This document shows, one piece after another, positions 56,201 to 64,000 of a DNA stretch of 64,000 nt. Source of the stretch: Limnanthes douglasii subsp. nivea (Eukaryota > Streptophyta > Magnoliopsida > Brassicales > Limnanthaceae). A program made the translations under genes and the position numbers. Below the pieces are notes generated by a model. It was not told where the DNA came from. It ran no database searches and was given only the letters and a program-made list of their open reading frames with translations. How positions within the stretch are numbered: the stretch's first letter is position 1; each line of letters begins with the position of its first letter. Location: assembly GCA_036936605.1 (NCBI GenBank), contig JAUPFV010000002.1, positions 126,340,376-126,404,375 on the forward strand, given 5' to 3'.

Positions 56201-57600
56201 CTGAGCAGAATAGTCCCTGTTACCTTGTCCTTTACCAAGCAGAAAAATTTGTGAAATTCAACAAACACATTATTATGATTGGTTAGTTGAAAAACAGAGA
56301 GAAGGTTCTTGTTGATTCTAGGAACATGTAGTATAGGCTTTAGAACAATAGGTTGCTTAGTAAATGAATTTAAGAAAGACTGACCAACATGAGAGATAGA
56401 AAGTCTCTCACCACTGCCAACTAATATGTGCTTTGTACCTGAATACTCAGATTTCTGAGTCAATTGGCTAGAGCTGCCTGTGACATGGTGACTAGCACCA
56501 CTGTCTGCATACCAGACCCCTTCTCCTGATGTGTCTTGAGATGCAACCATAGCACTTTGATCACCTTCTGACCTTGACTGCTCAGATGGGGATGAGCCCA
56601 TAACTGAAGGATCATCCCTATAGTAACACACTGCAGCAGAGTGACCAAACCTATTACAGATCTGACAAGTTGGTTTACTCTGTGAATACCTTCCTCCTCT
56701 GCCTGATCCTCTATAGAAATTGCTTCTGCCCCTTGAGTTGTATCCATTATTATTGTAATTAGATCTACCTCTGTAGCCTCTGCCTGAACCTCTGTTCTGA
56801 TTGTAGTAGCCTTTCTGTCCATTGTTGGTATATGTCTGTTTGCTATCACCTCTGTATGCAACATTAGCACTAGAAACATTGACAGCATTCATAGCATTTT
56901 GTAACCCTGTCAACTGTTCTAGTCTGCTCTCAAAGGTGAGTAGACTAGTCTGTAGGTCTAGCCATCCTAACCCTTCTTTGTCAGCCAAACTGACTACAAT
57001 TGGTGTGTAGTCAGCATCCAAACCAGCAAGCACCTGAGTTAATAGATCATCTGTAGAAGTGAGACATCCAGCTAGAATTAGATTGTCATGAATAAGTTTC
57101 ATTTTGTTTAGATACTCAGTCATAGATGTAGATCCTTTACGAGTTCTTTGGAACTCAGATTTATAGTAGGTTATCCTGGCCCTAGTCTGTGAACCAGACA
57201 GTTTCCCAGCAGCATCCCATAGGCCTTTTGCTGACTCCTCTTCCATCAACTGAGCTGCAATTTCTGGGCTCATTGTGGAATATAACCACCCAAGCAGCAA
57301 CTGATCCTTGGCAACCCAGTCTTCATAGTCTGGGTTGTCTGTGACAATTCCTTCTGTGTCTGTCAAGAACTTTGATGGACACACCTTCTCACCATTGACA
57401 AAACCCCACAGCTTGTTACCCTTAATCATAGGTATAACAACTGTCTTCCATAGTAAATAATTCTGCCTGTCAAGACGTATATGATTAACATTGTTGATTG
57501 GCTGCAAATGCAGGTTTTTGGCTGAGAAGGAAGAGTTATTAGATAGTATGGATCCAACTGAGTCTGTGCTCAGTGAAGGGGAGTCGTTTGGATTTGCCAT
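53080..57600 (-). CDS. Copia I gag-pol polyprotein, intact, 1506 aa
   Basis: A single frame starting MANPNDSPSL, 27 bases inside the 5' LTR. Domains in order: gag (about 35-240); Gly/Arg/Asn-rich linker; CCHC knuckle C312-X2-C315-X4-H320-X4-C325; protease with D367-S-G; integrase zinc finger (H508, H513, C539, C542) and catalytic core D569, D632 and E666 with 33 residues between the last two; Ser/Pro-rich linker (800-930); RT (about 970-1190) with YVDD at 1139-1142; RNase H (about 1298-1440; SDADWASS, STESEYRAL). The basic/acidic tail after about 1460 is encoded by the polypurine tract and LTR. It would be processed to virus-like-particle protein, protease, integrase and RT-RNase H. SDWGGEY and HTSAQNG resemble the Ale/Retrofit group (tentative). 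No defect seen. Confidence 0.97.
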   Translation of the reverse strand: MANPNDSPSLSTDSVGSILSNNSSFSAKNLHLQPINNVNHIRLDRQNYLLWKTVVIPMIKGNKLWGFVNGEKVCPSKFLTDTEGIVTDNPDYEDWVAKDQLLLGWLYSTMSPEIAAQLMEEESAKGLWDAAGKLSGSQTRARITYYKSEFQRTRKGSTSMTEYLNKMKLIHDNLILAGCLTSTDDLLTQVLAGLDADYTPIVVSLADKEGLGWLDLQTSLLTFESRLEQLTGLQNAMNAVNVSSANVAYRGDSKQTYTNNGQKGYYNQNRGSGRGYRGRSNYNNNGYNSRGRSNFYRGSGRGGRYSQSKPTCQICNRFGHSAAVCYYRDDPSVMGSSPSEQSRSEGDQSAMVASQDTSGEGVWYADSGASHHVTGSSSQLTQKSEYSGTKHILVGSGERLSISHVGQSFLNSFTKQPIVLKPILHVPRINKNLLSVFQLTNHNNVFVEFHKFFCLVKDKVTGTILLRGRCEDGLYKMESIPKSQGILNLGVSRVLSTVVSKSVKDEWHQKLGHPSSSVLNKVLKDCKLHSVLSNDSSFCEACQLGKSHSLAYSVSNSHSTHVLDLIHTDVWGPAPIQSTDGSKYYVLFLDDYSRYTWLYPIKSKDQVLGVFKMFKALVETQFERSIKAIQSDWGGEYRMLVPIAQECGFILRRSCPHTSAQNGRAERKHRHIVETGLTLLAQSHLPYKYWVEAFETSVYLVNRLPTPVLNHKSPFEVLFHKIPNYLTLKTFGCSCYPCLRPYQHHKFQFHSVRCVFLGYSQSHKGYKCLSSTGRLYISRNVVFNEGEFPFSKGFLNTHQSESVSSESVHLWLPTLSTGLVMDGIQSSVEPNSAAPIEQNTSLCTAPLQPQSHTQQLPTSPSKVSLSSNYTDPLASVSKLPTYTSENTSPTPNLTVELPMPSSQNSFNTHSSPIPHVIQTRLRSGISKPKLPYVGSLTTATKNVFEPTCFSEAVGYPEWQSAILTEYRALLANKTWSLVPESTASNVIGCKWIYKLKYGLDGSIQRYKARLVAKGFHQQPGIDFYETFSPVVKASTVRLILTIAASKNWSVRQLDINNAFLNGVLQETVYMTQPQGFIDSTHPTHVCKLHKAIYGLKQAPRAWYSRLRDTLLSWKFCNSKADSSLFYLVSKTSILLILVYVDDIIVTGNDSSCLTLFIHKLNAIFALKDMGPLSLFLGIEVHRDPSGFYLTQHKYIEDLLSTQGMALSKPCPSPMAAGTQHSASDGSPLFCPTQYRSLLGALQYLTHTRPDIAFAVNTLSQHQQNPTSRHWQSLKRVVRYLSGTRWLGLHLKPCYQLQLHGYSDADWASSPDDRRSVGAYCVFLGEILISWSSKKQNVVARSSTESEYRALANLSAELIWLKSLLSELQISLIPPSVMWCDNLGASSLASNPVFHARTKHIELDVHFIRDQVIQGKVQIRYVPSVDQIADFLTKALTSSRFLYLCDKLGLSESPLSLRGDVEGKTDVKNNGFTREENKKKETEEKREEKVVIETEKRETRSVSRDCV
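53225..53237 (-). other. Polypurine tract of copia I
   Basis: The minus strand reads TTTGAGGGGGGA immediately before the 3' LTR start TGTTGAAGG. It would prime plus-strand synthesis. It is read through by the gag-pol frame. Confidence 0.85.
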
Positions 57601-57614
57601 TGAAGGCTAGAGAA

Positions 57615-57626
57615 GCTCTGATACCA
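57615..57626 (-). other. Primer-binding site of copia I
   Basis: The minus strand reads TGGTATCAGAGC directly after the 5' LTR with no spacer. This is complementary to the 3' end of initiator methionine tRNA, the usual plant copia primer. Confidence 0.95.
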
Positions 57627-58102
57627 AGTCAGATTTTGAATAAAAAGAGAGGAGTGAAGATTTGGTAATTTTGTATTTTCTTTTCATTTATTTGTTCCAT
57701 ACACACACGATAGTATTTATAGAGACTTAGAGGGTGTAACAACCTTGGGAATATTCCCATGTGAGGTTTGTTACACCTTGTTACACTTTGTTTGGCTACA
57801 AGGATAACTGTAAATACACACTGTTTTATTCTAATGGACTTGGGTTTTGACTGTTTGTAATCTGATCCATGCTCACATAGACTAGGCAAACTTGGAGGCC
57901 CAAATCTGGTCCATGACTAAACCCGGTCTGCTACACCAATTAGGGTTTAGTCATGTTTCAGACACAATCTCGACTCACTGATCGAGTCTCTCTCTTCTTT
58001 GTCTCTATCACCACCTTCTCTTCTCTCTTCTCTTCAGTTTCTTTCTTCTTGTTCTCTTCTCGAGTGAAGCCATTGTTCTTCACATCTGTCTTTCCTTCAA
58101 CA
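57627..58102 (-). repeat. 5' LTR of copia I
   Basis: 476 bp, nearly identical to 52749-53224. TATAAATA promoter box at 57714-57721 (minus). The inner end, CT on the minus strand, is followed immediately by the primer site. Confidence 0.96.
57714..57721 (-). promoter_or_regulatory. TATA box of copia I 5' LTR
   Basis: TATAAATA on the minus strand, about 115 bases upstream of the gag ATG and inside the LTR, where a copia promoter is expected. The transcription start was not determined. Confidence 0.6.
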
Positions 58103-58107
58103 TTTTT

Positions 58108-60150
58108 ATTCGGTCAATCATACTTTCTTTTGATTTCAATAAAGTTTTACATTTAATATTTTCTTATGATAATAAGACAATCTATACAATAAAATATTCA
58201 AATTGTTAACTAGGCTTTTTAAAAATTTATTTTATTATTATTGATTTTAATTAATTATTTTTAAATTCATTTGAAGGTTATTTATGTTAAGTACTCGAGC
58301 TATTTTTTGTCATTGAAACTTTAATTATTAATTCAAAACCGTATTAGCATATATTTAAAAGGTTAGTATTACAATTGTTTCTAAGAGTAATAGAAATATT
58401 AACAAAATAAGATCTTAATATACGGAAAAAATTGATAATGTTGATTCTAATAATTGTTTATTATTCTTATCTCTTATTTTTTTACTATGATTAAGTGTAC
58501 CACCAAATTTATTTTTTACCAATTCAGTCTACCAACAAAAATACTTATCCCGACTATCTTAAATAATTTATTACTGTTAAATGTGAAATAAATGAAAATT
58601 TGTCTTTTTTACTTCTTTACTCTTTTATACAGCATAAAAATTGACTTTTAGACCATCTCCTTGAAAGAGCAATATACTTTTTTTTTCTACCAATTTGTTA
58701 TCTTTGCAAGGTTTATGTTCATAAAACTGAAGGGATAGCATCTCAATATTTTGGTAAAAGAATATCTTAATGACAATTTCTTTTTATATCAATCATTTTA
58801 GGGATTTTTTATATAAGTTTTTCAAAATTCATATAAAAGAAAACTCGTATTAGCAATGAATATCATAAAACTAAATAATTAGTCAAATATTTTGCATACC
58901 AAATTACCTTATAAAAGTTATAATAAAAAAGTATAAAAAATTGACTATATTCATTTAAACAAATCATAACAACTATAGGTAAATTAATATTTATATGTGT
59001 TTATATAGTTGCATTAGAGTGTTAGATGTATCATAGCAGTATTGATAAAGATCAAACTTCTCTTAAAACATTTTAACTTTATTGTAAAGATATAAAAAAT
59101 AAATATGTCGGTATAAAAAAATTAGTTTATATTGAAACCTTATAGTACCAAAAATGAAAGTGAAACCTCCTAAAATGGTTAATTTATAATATTTTAAGAC
59201 TAAAATATTTTTGATGTTAATTGAAAAATTGGAAATGGAATTCTATAAATATTAAGTAGATGGAGATGATTTTGAATGGATAGATAGAAGATTAAATGTA
59301 TAGATAATTTATTCGAAAAGGATAATATAATACTACTTGAATTAAGAGTGAATTTTAATTTATAACGGTATATATATTCTAAAACAATTATGAAAATAAT
59401 AAAAACCAAAACCCTCGAATTATTTTTCAAAGCTACGAGCACGAGAAAAATTATATTCTGTCTTTTTGTATTTTATTAGTGGTAATTGTTCGTTTGTGGT
59501 AAGACTTTTTTTTGTCATATTTTTGTTTTTTATTCGTATTTTTTTATGTCTTGAATGATTTATAAATAAGTCAACGAAGCATAATATTTGATTATAAAGG
59601 TCAAATCATGTTATAAAATATAGTTTTCACATTACTTATTTGTTAATATTTTTAACACATTGATCGGCGGTTTTATACTATACATTAGTTTTAGAGAATT
59701 GCTTTCATATAAACTATACTCCAATTGCAGAATCTGTGTCAAACATTATAGAAGATTATTGAGTATATTAAGTATTGCAACATTAATATTAATATCAATT
59801 TTGATTACCTTGATCGATAAGGTTATCTATACCTTTATACTATTTTCTACATTTCATTTTAGTTTTTATTCTATTTTTAATTTTAATTGTAATACTTCAT
59901 TCTATCTTAAACTATCAGAACATTACATTTTAAATTTAAAAACATCATACTACAAGAAGAACTTCAAAGGAAAAGCTAAAGAACAAAAATAGGTAAACAA
60001 TCATTTTTTTTATCCCAAACATTATATTTAGAATTCATAAACATCATAGTAAAAAAATAACTCTAAAGAAAAAGCTAAAGAACAAAAAAATAAGTAAAGC
60101 TTTCTTACCAACCAAAAATAACTTCCATGCATCCAAGGTAGAAAATGATT
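58108..60150. other. AT-rich intergenic sequence
   Basis: Right flank of copia I to the 3' end of the IPT gene. Only short AT-rich, compositionally odd open frames (for example 59660-59992, a 110-residue hydrophobic frame) with no family resemblance. No repeat or RNA gene recognised. Confidence 0.5.
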
Positions 60151-60158
60151 ACAAAAGA

Positions 60159-61175
60159 TTATGCCTCCAAAAAGCTCTTCACAATCTCCAAGCTTGGTTC
60201 AGCCACATCTCTTTTATAAATCTCTTTCCCCTCTCCAGGGTTGCTTGGAGGTGCTAGCTTTTGTTTCACCACTGCAGTTGCATCTAATCTATGTATATCC
60301 CAACCTGCCTCTCTCAGGTGTAAGATTTTATCCACCTGCCTCTTCACCAGCTTACACGTGTTCTCTTTCATCTCTCCTACTGCTTGCTCGTAATCCTCAT
60401 TTAGCTCCCATTCTCCTCCTTCTCCTTTAGCTCTGATTATTTGTTTACGAAAATACTCCTCGAACTCGGGCACACCAATTGTTTTCCTTAACATTGGGTG
60501 ACTAGTTGACTTGTCCCGCAAGAAGTACCGTTCCATCTCTTTCAATAGTCCAGCGTCAAGCATCTCGTCGATTCGTTTCCCTAAGTAATCGAATAGAACG
60601 GGCATTGCAACATCAATCCAGAGAAAACAACAATTGTATCTCAAGTCGGAACAAACTGAACCATGTGCGGTAAAAACATCAATTTTAGGGTCAAACTGTT
60701 CGGCCAGTAAAGCGTAAACGAACGAGTTAGAGCCACCCGCAATGATAGGTAACCGTCCTCGAGAACTTATCTCTGAAATGCGATTGCTCCCAACTGAGCG
60801 AAAATCAGCTGCAGTAAGTTCGGGGTCATTGTGGTCGAATTCACCAAGGAGGTGATGAGGAACCCCACGACGTTCAGGAGCAGAAATTTTATTTCCAGAA
60901 ATATCTAGTCCTTTGTATACTTGAATTTTATCAGAGTTTATTATCTCACCGGAGAATGTAGTGGCAAGATCAACAGATAATTTTGATTTACCCGTGCCAG
61001 TGCCGCCCATAATCACTATTACTTTCTCATGGTGGTTGGTTGTTGAGTCACCCATCTGGACCCGGAGGGAAAGAGGGCATTTTTGGGCTTTGTGTCGAAA
61101 ATGAGAGCGTGGTGAAAGAGCGACATTGTTTAGTGGAACACAATGAAGATGAAATGGGTTTAGAGTGGCATACAT
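60159..61175 (-). CDS. IPT: Adenylate isopentenyltransferase (cytokinin biosynthesis), plastid type
   Basis: 338 residues, intronless like other plant ATP/ADP-IPT genes. The enzyme transfers a dimethylallyl group from DMAPP to ATP/ADP, the first step of isoprenoid cytokinin synthesis. Residues 1-40 are Ser/Arg/His-rich with few acids, consistent with a chloroplast transit peptide. P-loop GGTGTGKS at 57-64; substrate-binding block EIINSDKIQVYKGLDI at 77-92; ERRGVPHHLLGE at 101-112; IIAGGSNSFVYALL at 144-157; NCCFLWIDVAMPVL at 181-194. Length and order are normal for the IPT3/IPT5 group; I do not assign a number. Odd: after GLDI the sequence is SGNK, where relatives usually have (V/I)TNK, so a normally conserved Thr is Gly. 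A C-terminal pseudogene copy lies at 27088-27405. Confidence 0.95.
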   Translation of the reverse strand: MYATLNPFHLHCVPLNNVALSPRSHFRHKAQKCPLSLRVQMGDSTTNHHEKVIVIMGGTGTGKSKLSVDLATTFSGEIINSDKIQVYKGLDISGNKISAPERRGVPHHLLGEFDHNDPELTAADFRSVGSNRISEISSRGRLPIIAGGSNSFVYALLAEQFDPKIDVFTAHGSVCSDLRYNCCFLWIDVAMPVLFDYLGKRIDEMLDAGLLKEMERYFLRDKSTSHPMLRKTIGVPEFEEYFRKQIIRAKGEGGEWELNEDYEQAVGEMKENTCKLVKRQVDKILHLREAGWDIHRLDATAVVKQKLAPPSNPGEGKEIYKRDVAEPSLEIVKSFLEA

Positions 61176-61225
61176 TGTGACTAGCTTTAGAAGGTTCTAT
61201 TGCTATGGATTTGCATACGTGAATA

Positions 61226-61233
61226 AATTTATA
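61226..61233 (-). promoter_or_regulatory. Candidate TATA box of IPT
   Basis: The minus strand reads TATAAATT 51-58 bases upstream of the ATG at 61175, which would imply a short 5' leader. The region is AT-rich, so chance matches are possible. Confidence 0.4.
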
Positions 61234-61239
61234 AGAAAA

Positions 61240-63800
61240 AAGTATAGTATGAACCTGACATACGGTCAATTGTATATATTATTTTAGGTATTTTTGTTAT
61301 TGTCTATTAGACTATGGTTTAAATATTTTGACTATTAAATTATTCAAATATGTCATATAAACCATCGTATATTCTTTAAGTCATCTAATAATATAAATTA
61401 CCTAATACTAACCTATTTTGATTTTAATGTAGCTTAAAGTGAATATTATTTTATAATCTAACATAATAATACTTAAGAATGAAAGATATATTCCATAAAC
61501 TGCTTTCATGGTTAAGTACTTTTTACATTGATTTTTGGAGAGGTTTTACTGGTTGTTTTTTAATTTTATTTGATCCTCATATTCTACAATAAATTATTAT
61601 TAAGATATAAAAGATACAAAATATAATTAAAGAGATAGAAAAAACAATTATCATTAAAGAGTTAGTTGTTACTTTATAAAATATGAATTTCCAAGGGACG
61701 AATAGTTACAAAACAATAGTAGAAATAAACAGAGAATATTTTTTAAAAAATAAATAAAAATGTTGATTTTGGTAATAGATGACTATTTTTATCTTTTATT
61801 GGTTAGAAATTATATTAACCTACAAACCTCCATTTTTTTTTCATCTAATTGTTTCCACTAACATAAATACTTATCTACGAAACCATAATACATTTTACTT
61901 TTTTCATTGTCTGCTTCAAAACAGAAATTTTTTTTGTTAGCTGTTCTTTCTTATATCAGAATTTTGATAAAAAGTGCTTTAATAAAAAATTATATCCATA
62001 TCCATCATTCTAGACAATTTATATAGTTTGTCTAAATTTAACAGGAAAATAATTCATATCAATAAAAAAAATATAAAATAAATACATAAAACCATTTAAT
62101 CAATCACATATTCCAAATACCCAGTTGGGTTATAAAAATTATCATATCTAAAACTACTGCTCTCAATACTATATTGATTTGAACAAAGTACATAATCATT
62201 CGAAACATCACAAAGGTTATCTTTTAAGTTGTTTATTTTTCATTAGAATTGATATGGGATGCTTTTATTTTTATAGTTTAACCATTTATATGTATTTAGT
62301 TTTATTATACTGCTATTATATATTATAATAGCATTGTAAACTCTTCGTATAATAGAAAATTAAAAAATGAGCTTATAGTGAAACAAACAAACATATAGGT
62401 GTACAAAAATTAGCTTATAGTGAAAGATTTTAGTAGTGAAAATATCCAGTCGTTGAAATATAAACTAACAAAATTAATAGAATATATTTATTATTAAATT
62501 GAATTTTATACAGACACCAACCATTGTATTAATTTTAATAAATAGTATAATTTGTAATTTTTTAAATTATAGTTTATTTTAATAATAATAATTTTAGAAA
62601 ATAAGAATATATAAATAACACGATTTAAATTATTTATTGTATTAAAATTAAATTGTTAATAAACTAAAATAAAAAAAAATGTACCGTGAGAAAACAACAA
62701 AGCCATGGTGGAAGCACCGTGAGAGAGGGTTAGTTTTGGTTGGAGAGTTTTCGCTGTACTTTGTGGGTTTTAGTAGCTATTTAATAAGAGTAGTGTTAAG
62801 TTCACTTTAAGAGTGATATATACATACAGGCATAAAGAGAAAAAAAAAAAACCTATAGGATAGCCTTCAATGGTGGAGTGATTTCAAACCCATCAATAAT
62901 AGCCTCCAAGAGAATCCTTTCAAGACTTCTTAATGACAGCCTATATAGAGATGATCCATGAGTTAAATAAGAAAAACAAAAAGGATAACCTTATTATTAA
63001 GCTAGAAATGAGTAGAACGTTTGATTAAGTTTCCCTACCCTTCCTATATCAGGTTTACACTCAATTGGGTTTCAATAATACCTCCATAGCCATTATCCAA
63101 GGTCTCATGGAGCAAAGCTACCTTCTCTGTTATTATTATTGGAGAGTTAAAAAGTTTTTTCAAATCAACAAATGTTCTGAGATAAGAGGATCCCTTTAGT
63201 CTTTTTATCTATTTACCAATTTTATCGATTCCATTGCAAATTTGTTCCACCAGTTTATTGATTCGATTCCAAAACGATTTTCTCGTTTCAGTTTCTTATA
63301 ATTTCGGTTTTTAAAATGAAACTGCCAACCAATTATTAAAAATCATCATTAAAAATCATCATTCTCCATCCAATTTTTATGAATTTGATTCCGGTTTCTG
63401 GTGTTCAGATGCATCAACCGGCCTACTGATCCTATTTATGAGTAAGTAGACTGGTTAGCTTACTTTAAAACAAAAGGACATTATTAATACATACGGCAAT
63501 TCATTACAAATAAGTATTTACTCTCTCTTCCTCTGTCTCATAATATGTGTCTTTCTAGAAGAAATATTTTGTCCCATAGTATGTTTTTCTTATTTTCGAA
63601 TGCAGCATTGATTACATATATTCTACTTTCCACTAATAAAATAGTTAGTTTATTGTACAAGTTATTAACTCCACCAATCAAATTTATTTTCTTTTATTTT
63701 TTCAAAATCATGATTACTTTTCTTAATATTGACGAAAAAACCTTAAACAATTGATATTACGAGACACATGGAGTAATTATTATATATCAAAATTACTATT
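61240..63800. other. AT-rich intergenic sequence upstream of IPT
   Basis: Holds the presumed IPT promoter and downstream sequence of the right-edge gene. No coding frame or mobile element recognised. Sequence around 62690-63130 is less AT-rich and may be an old repeat or UTR, but I cannot identify it. Confidence 0.45.
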
Positions 63801-63802
63801 AA

Positions 63803-64000
63803 TTAATTAATCAAATTGCTATCCATGTTTGAAAAAGACAAAACGACATCCATGGTTTGAAAGAAGACTCTGTCTTTGTTTAAAAGAGAAGGATCAGCTT
63901 TGATTCTTTTCAAATCCGCGTTGCAAGTGTCTTCATCCGTCATAGCACTCGATCCACGCATATTCACACTGCTATAATCTTGCGCAGCCAAAACAGTTTT
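63803..64000 (-). CDS. Possible invertase/pectin methylesterase inhibitor-like protein, C-terminal part (gene continues past the window)
   Basis: A minus-strand frame open to the right edge, encoding KTVLAAQDYSSVNMRGSS, then AMTDEDTCNADLKRI, then FFQTMDVVLSFSNMDSNLIN and a stop at 63803-63805. The A-(M/L)-T-(D/N)-x-(D/E)-T-C block followed by a hydrophobic final helix is the C-terminal signature of plant invertase/PME inhibitors (PF04043), secreted or vacuolar four-helix proteins. The Cys could be one of the family's disulphide residues. Only the last 65 residues are visible, so the call is tentative. Confidence 0.5.
   Translation of the reverse strand, partial: KTVLAAQDYSSVNMRGSSAMTDEDTCNADLKRIKADPSLLNKDRVFFQTMDVVLSFSNMDSNLIN

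Larger units (their letters stand above)
52749..58102 (-). mobile_element. Ty1/copia retrotransposon I, intact and young
   Basis: Complete element on the minus strand: 476-bp LTRs (57627-58102 5', 52749-53224 3') differing at only two positions by eye; an initiator-Met primer site directly inside the 5' LTR; one uninterrupted gag-pol frame (57600-53080); a polypurine tract next to the 3' LTR; and flanking TTTTT (52744-52748 and 58103-58107). On the minus strand the LTRs read TG...CT, a non-canonical terminus known from some copia elements. All catalytic motifs are intact, so it could be autonomous and mobile. It lies just after the copia H remnant, a relative on the opposite strand. Confidence 0.96.

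Noticed and set aside
59660..59992. A 110-residue hydrophobic open frame in AT-rich DNA
   Set aside because: Composition (Ile/Phe/Leu/Ser) is what AT-rich noncoding DNA gives; no family resemblance or gene context.
60161..60430. Plus-strand frames over the IPT gene and over its pseudogene (27115-27414)
   Set aside because: Both are antisense shadows of IPT coding sequence; their similarity to each other merely reflects the IPT homology.

Overview
This 64 kb window is AT-rich plant nuclear DNA, almost certainly from a eudicot. It contains a plastid-type adenylate isopentenyltransferase gene, plant Ty1/copia and Ty3/gypsy (Tat lineage) retrotransposons, a TRIM, a Mutator-type MITE and a tRNA-derived SINE. 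I cannot name the species. Most of the window is nested retrotransposons. Only two host genes are supported: an intact intronless IPT gene at 60159-61175 (minus), and the 3' end of a possible invertase/pectin methylesterase inhibitor-like gene running off the right edge (63803-64000, minus).

Layout. (1) 1-9.3 kb: the 3' part of a Tat-type gypsy element ('A': tandem repeat, antisense ORF, 3' LTR at 7709) inserted in an old minus-strand copia ('G'). A is itself interrupted by a copia element at 1135-5025 (TSD TTATG) that has lost its reverse transcriptase. (2) 9834-25360: a nearly complete but decayed Tat-type element 'C' (TSD AATAG), interrupted at the gag zinc knuckle by 'D' (11903-16737, TSD GCATT). 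D is a Tat-type element on the minus strand that has lost nearly all gag-pol and keeps two LTRs, the last ~30 integrase codons and a long, lightly damaged antisense ORF. (3) 25.4-31 kb: AT-rich spacer, a SINE-like element, a C-terminal IPT pseudogene, and a second copy ('B') of the A/G junction region holding a TRIM. (4) 32.6-47.9 kb: an old copia ('E', minus strand) split by Tat-type element 'F' (34643-45566, TSD ATATC). F's 5' LTR carries a palindromic 376-bp MITE with a 9-bp TSD. (5) 50.6-52.7 kb: a decayed plus-strand copia fragment ('H'). (6) 52749-58102: an intact, very young copia ('I') with one 1506-codon gag-pol frame, LTRs of 476 bp differing at only two positions by eye, TSD TTTTT and a non-canonical TG...CT terminus. 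(7) 58.1-64 kb: AT-rich intergenic DNA around the IPT gene.

The most unusual theme is the recurrence, in five separate copies within 45 kb, of one antisense ORF family carried by Tat-type elements between pol and the 3' LTR. It has a conserved N-W-G-L-R-F-P-L-D-P domain, an acidic or coiled-coil C-terminus and apparent spliceosomal introns. In element D it is almost all that remains. Identity estimates and LTR boundaries below were made by eye from the sequence.
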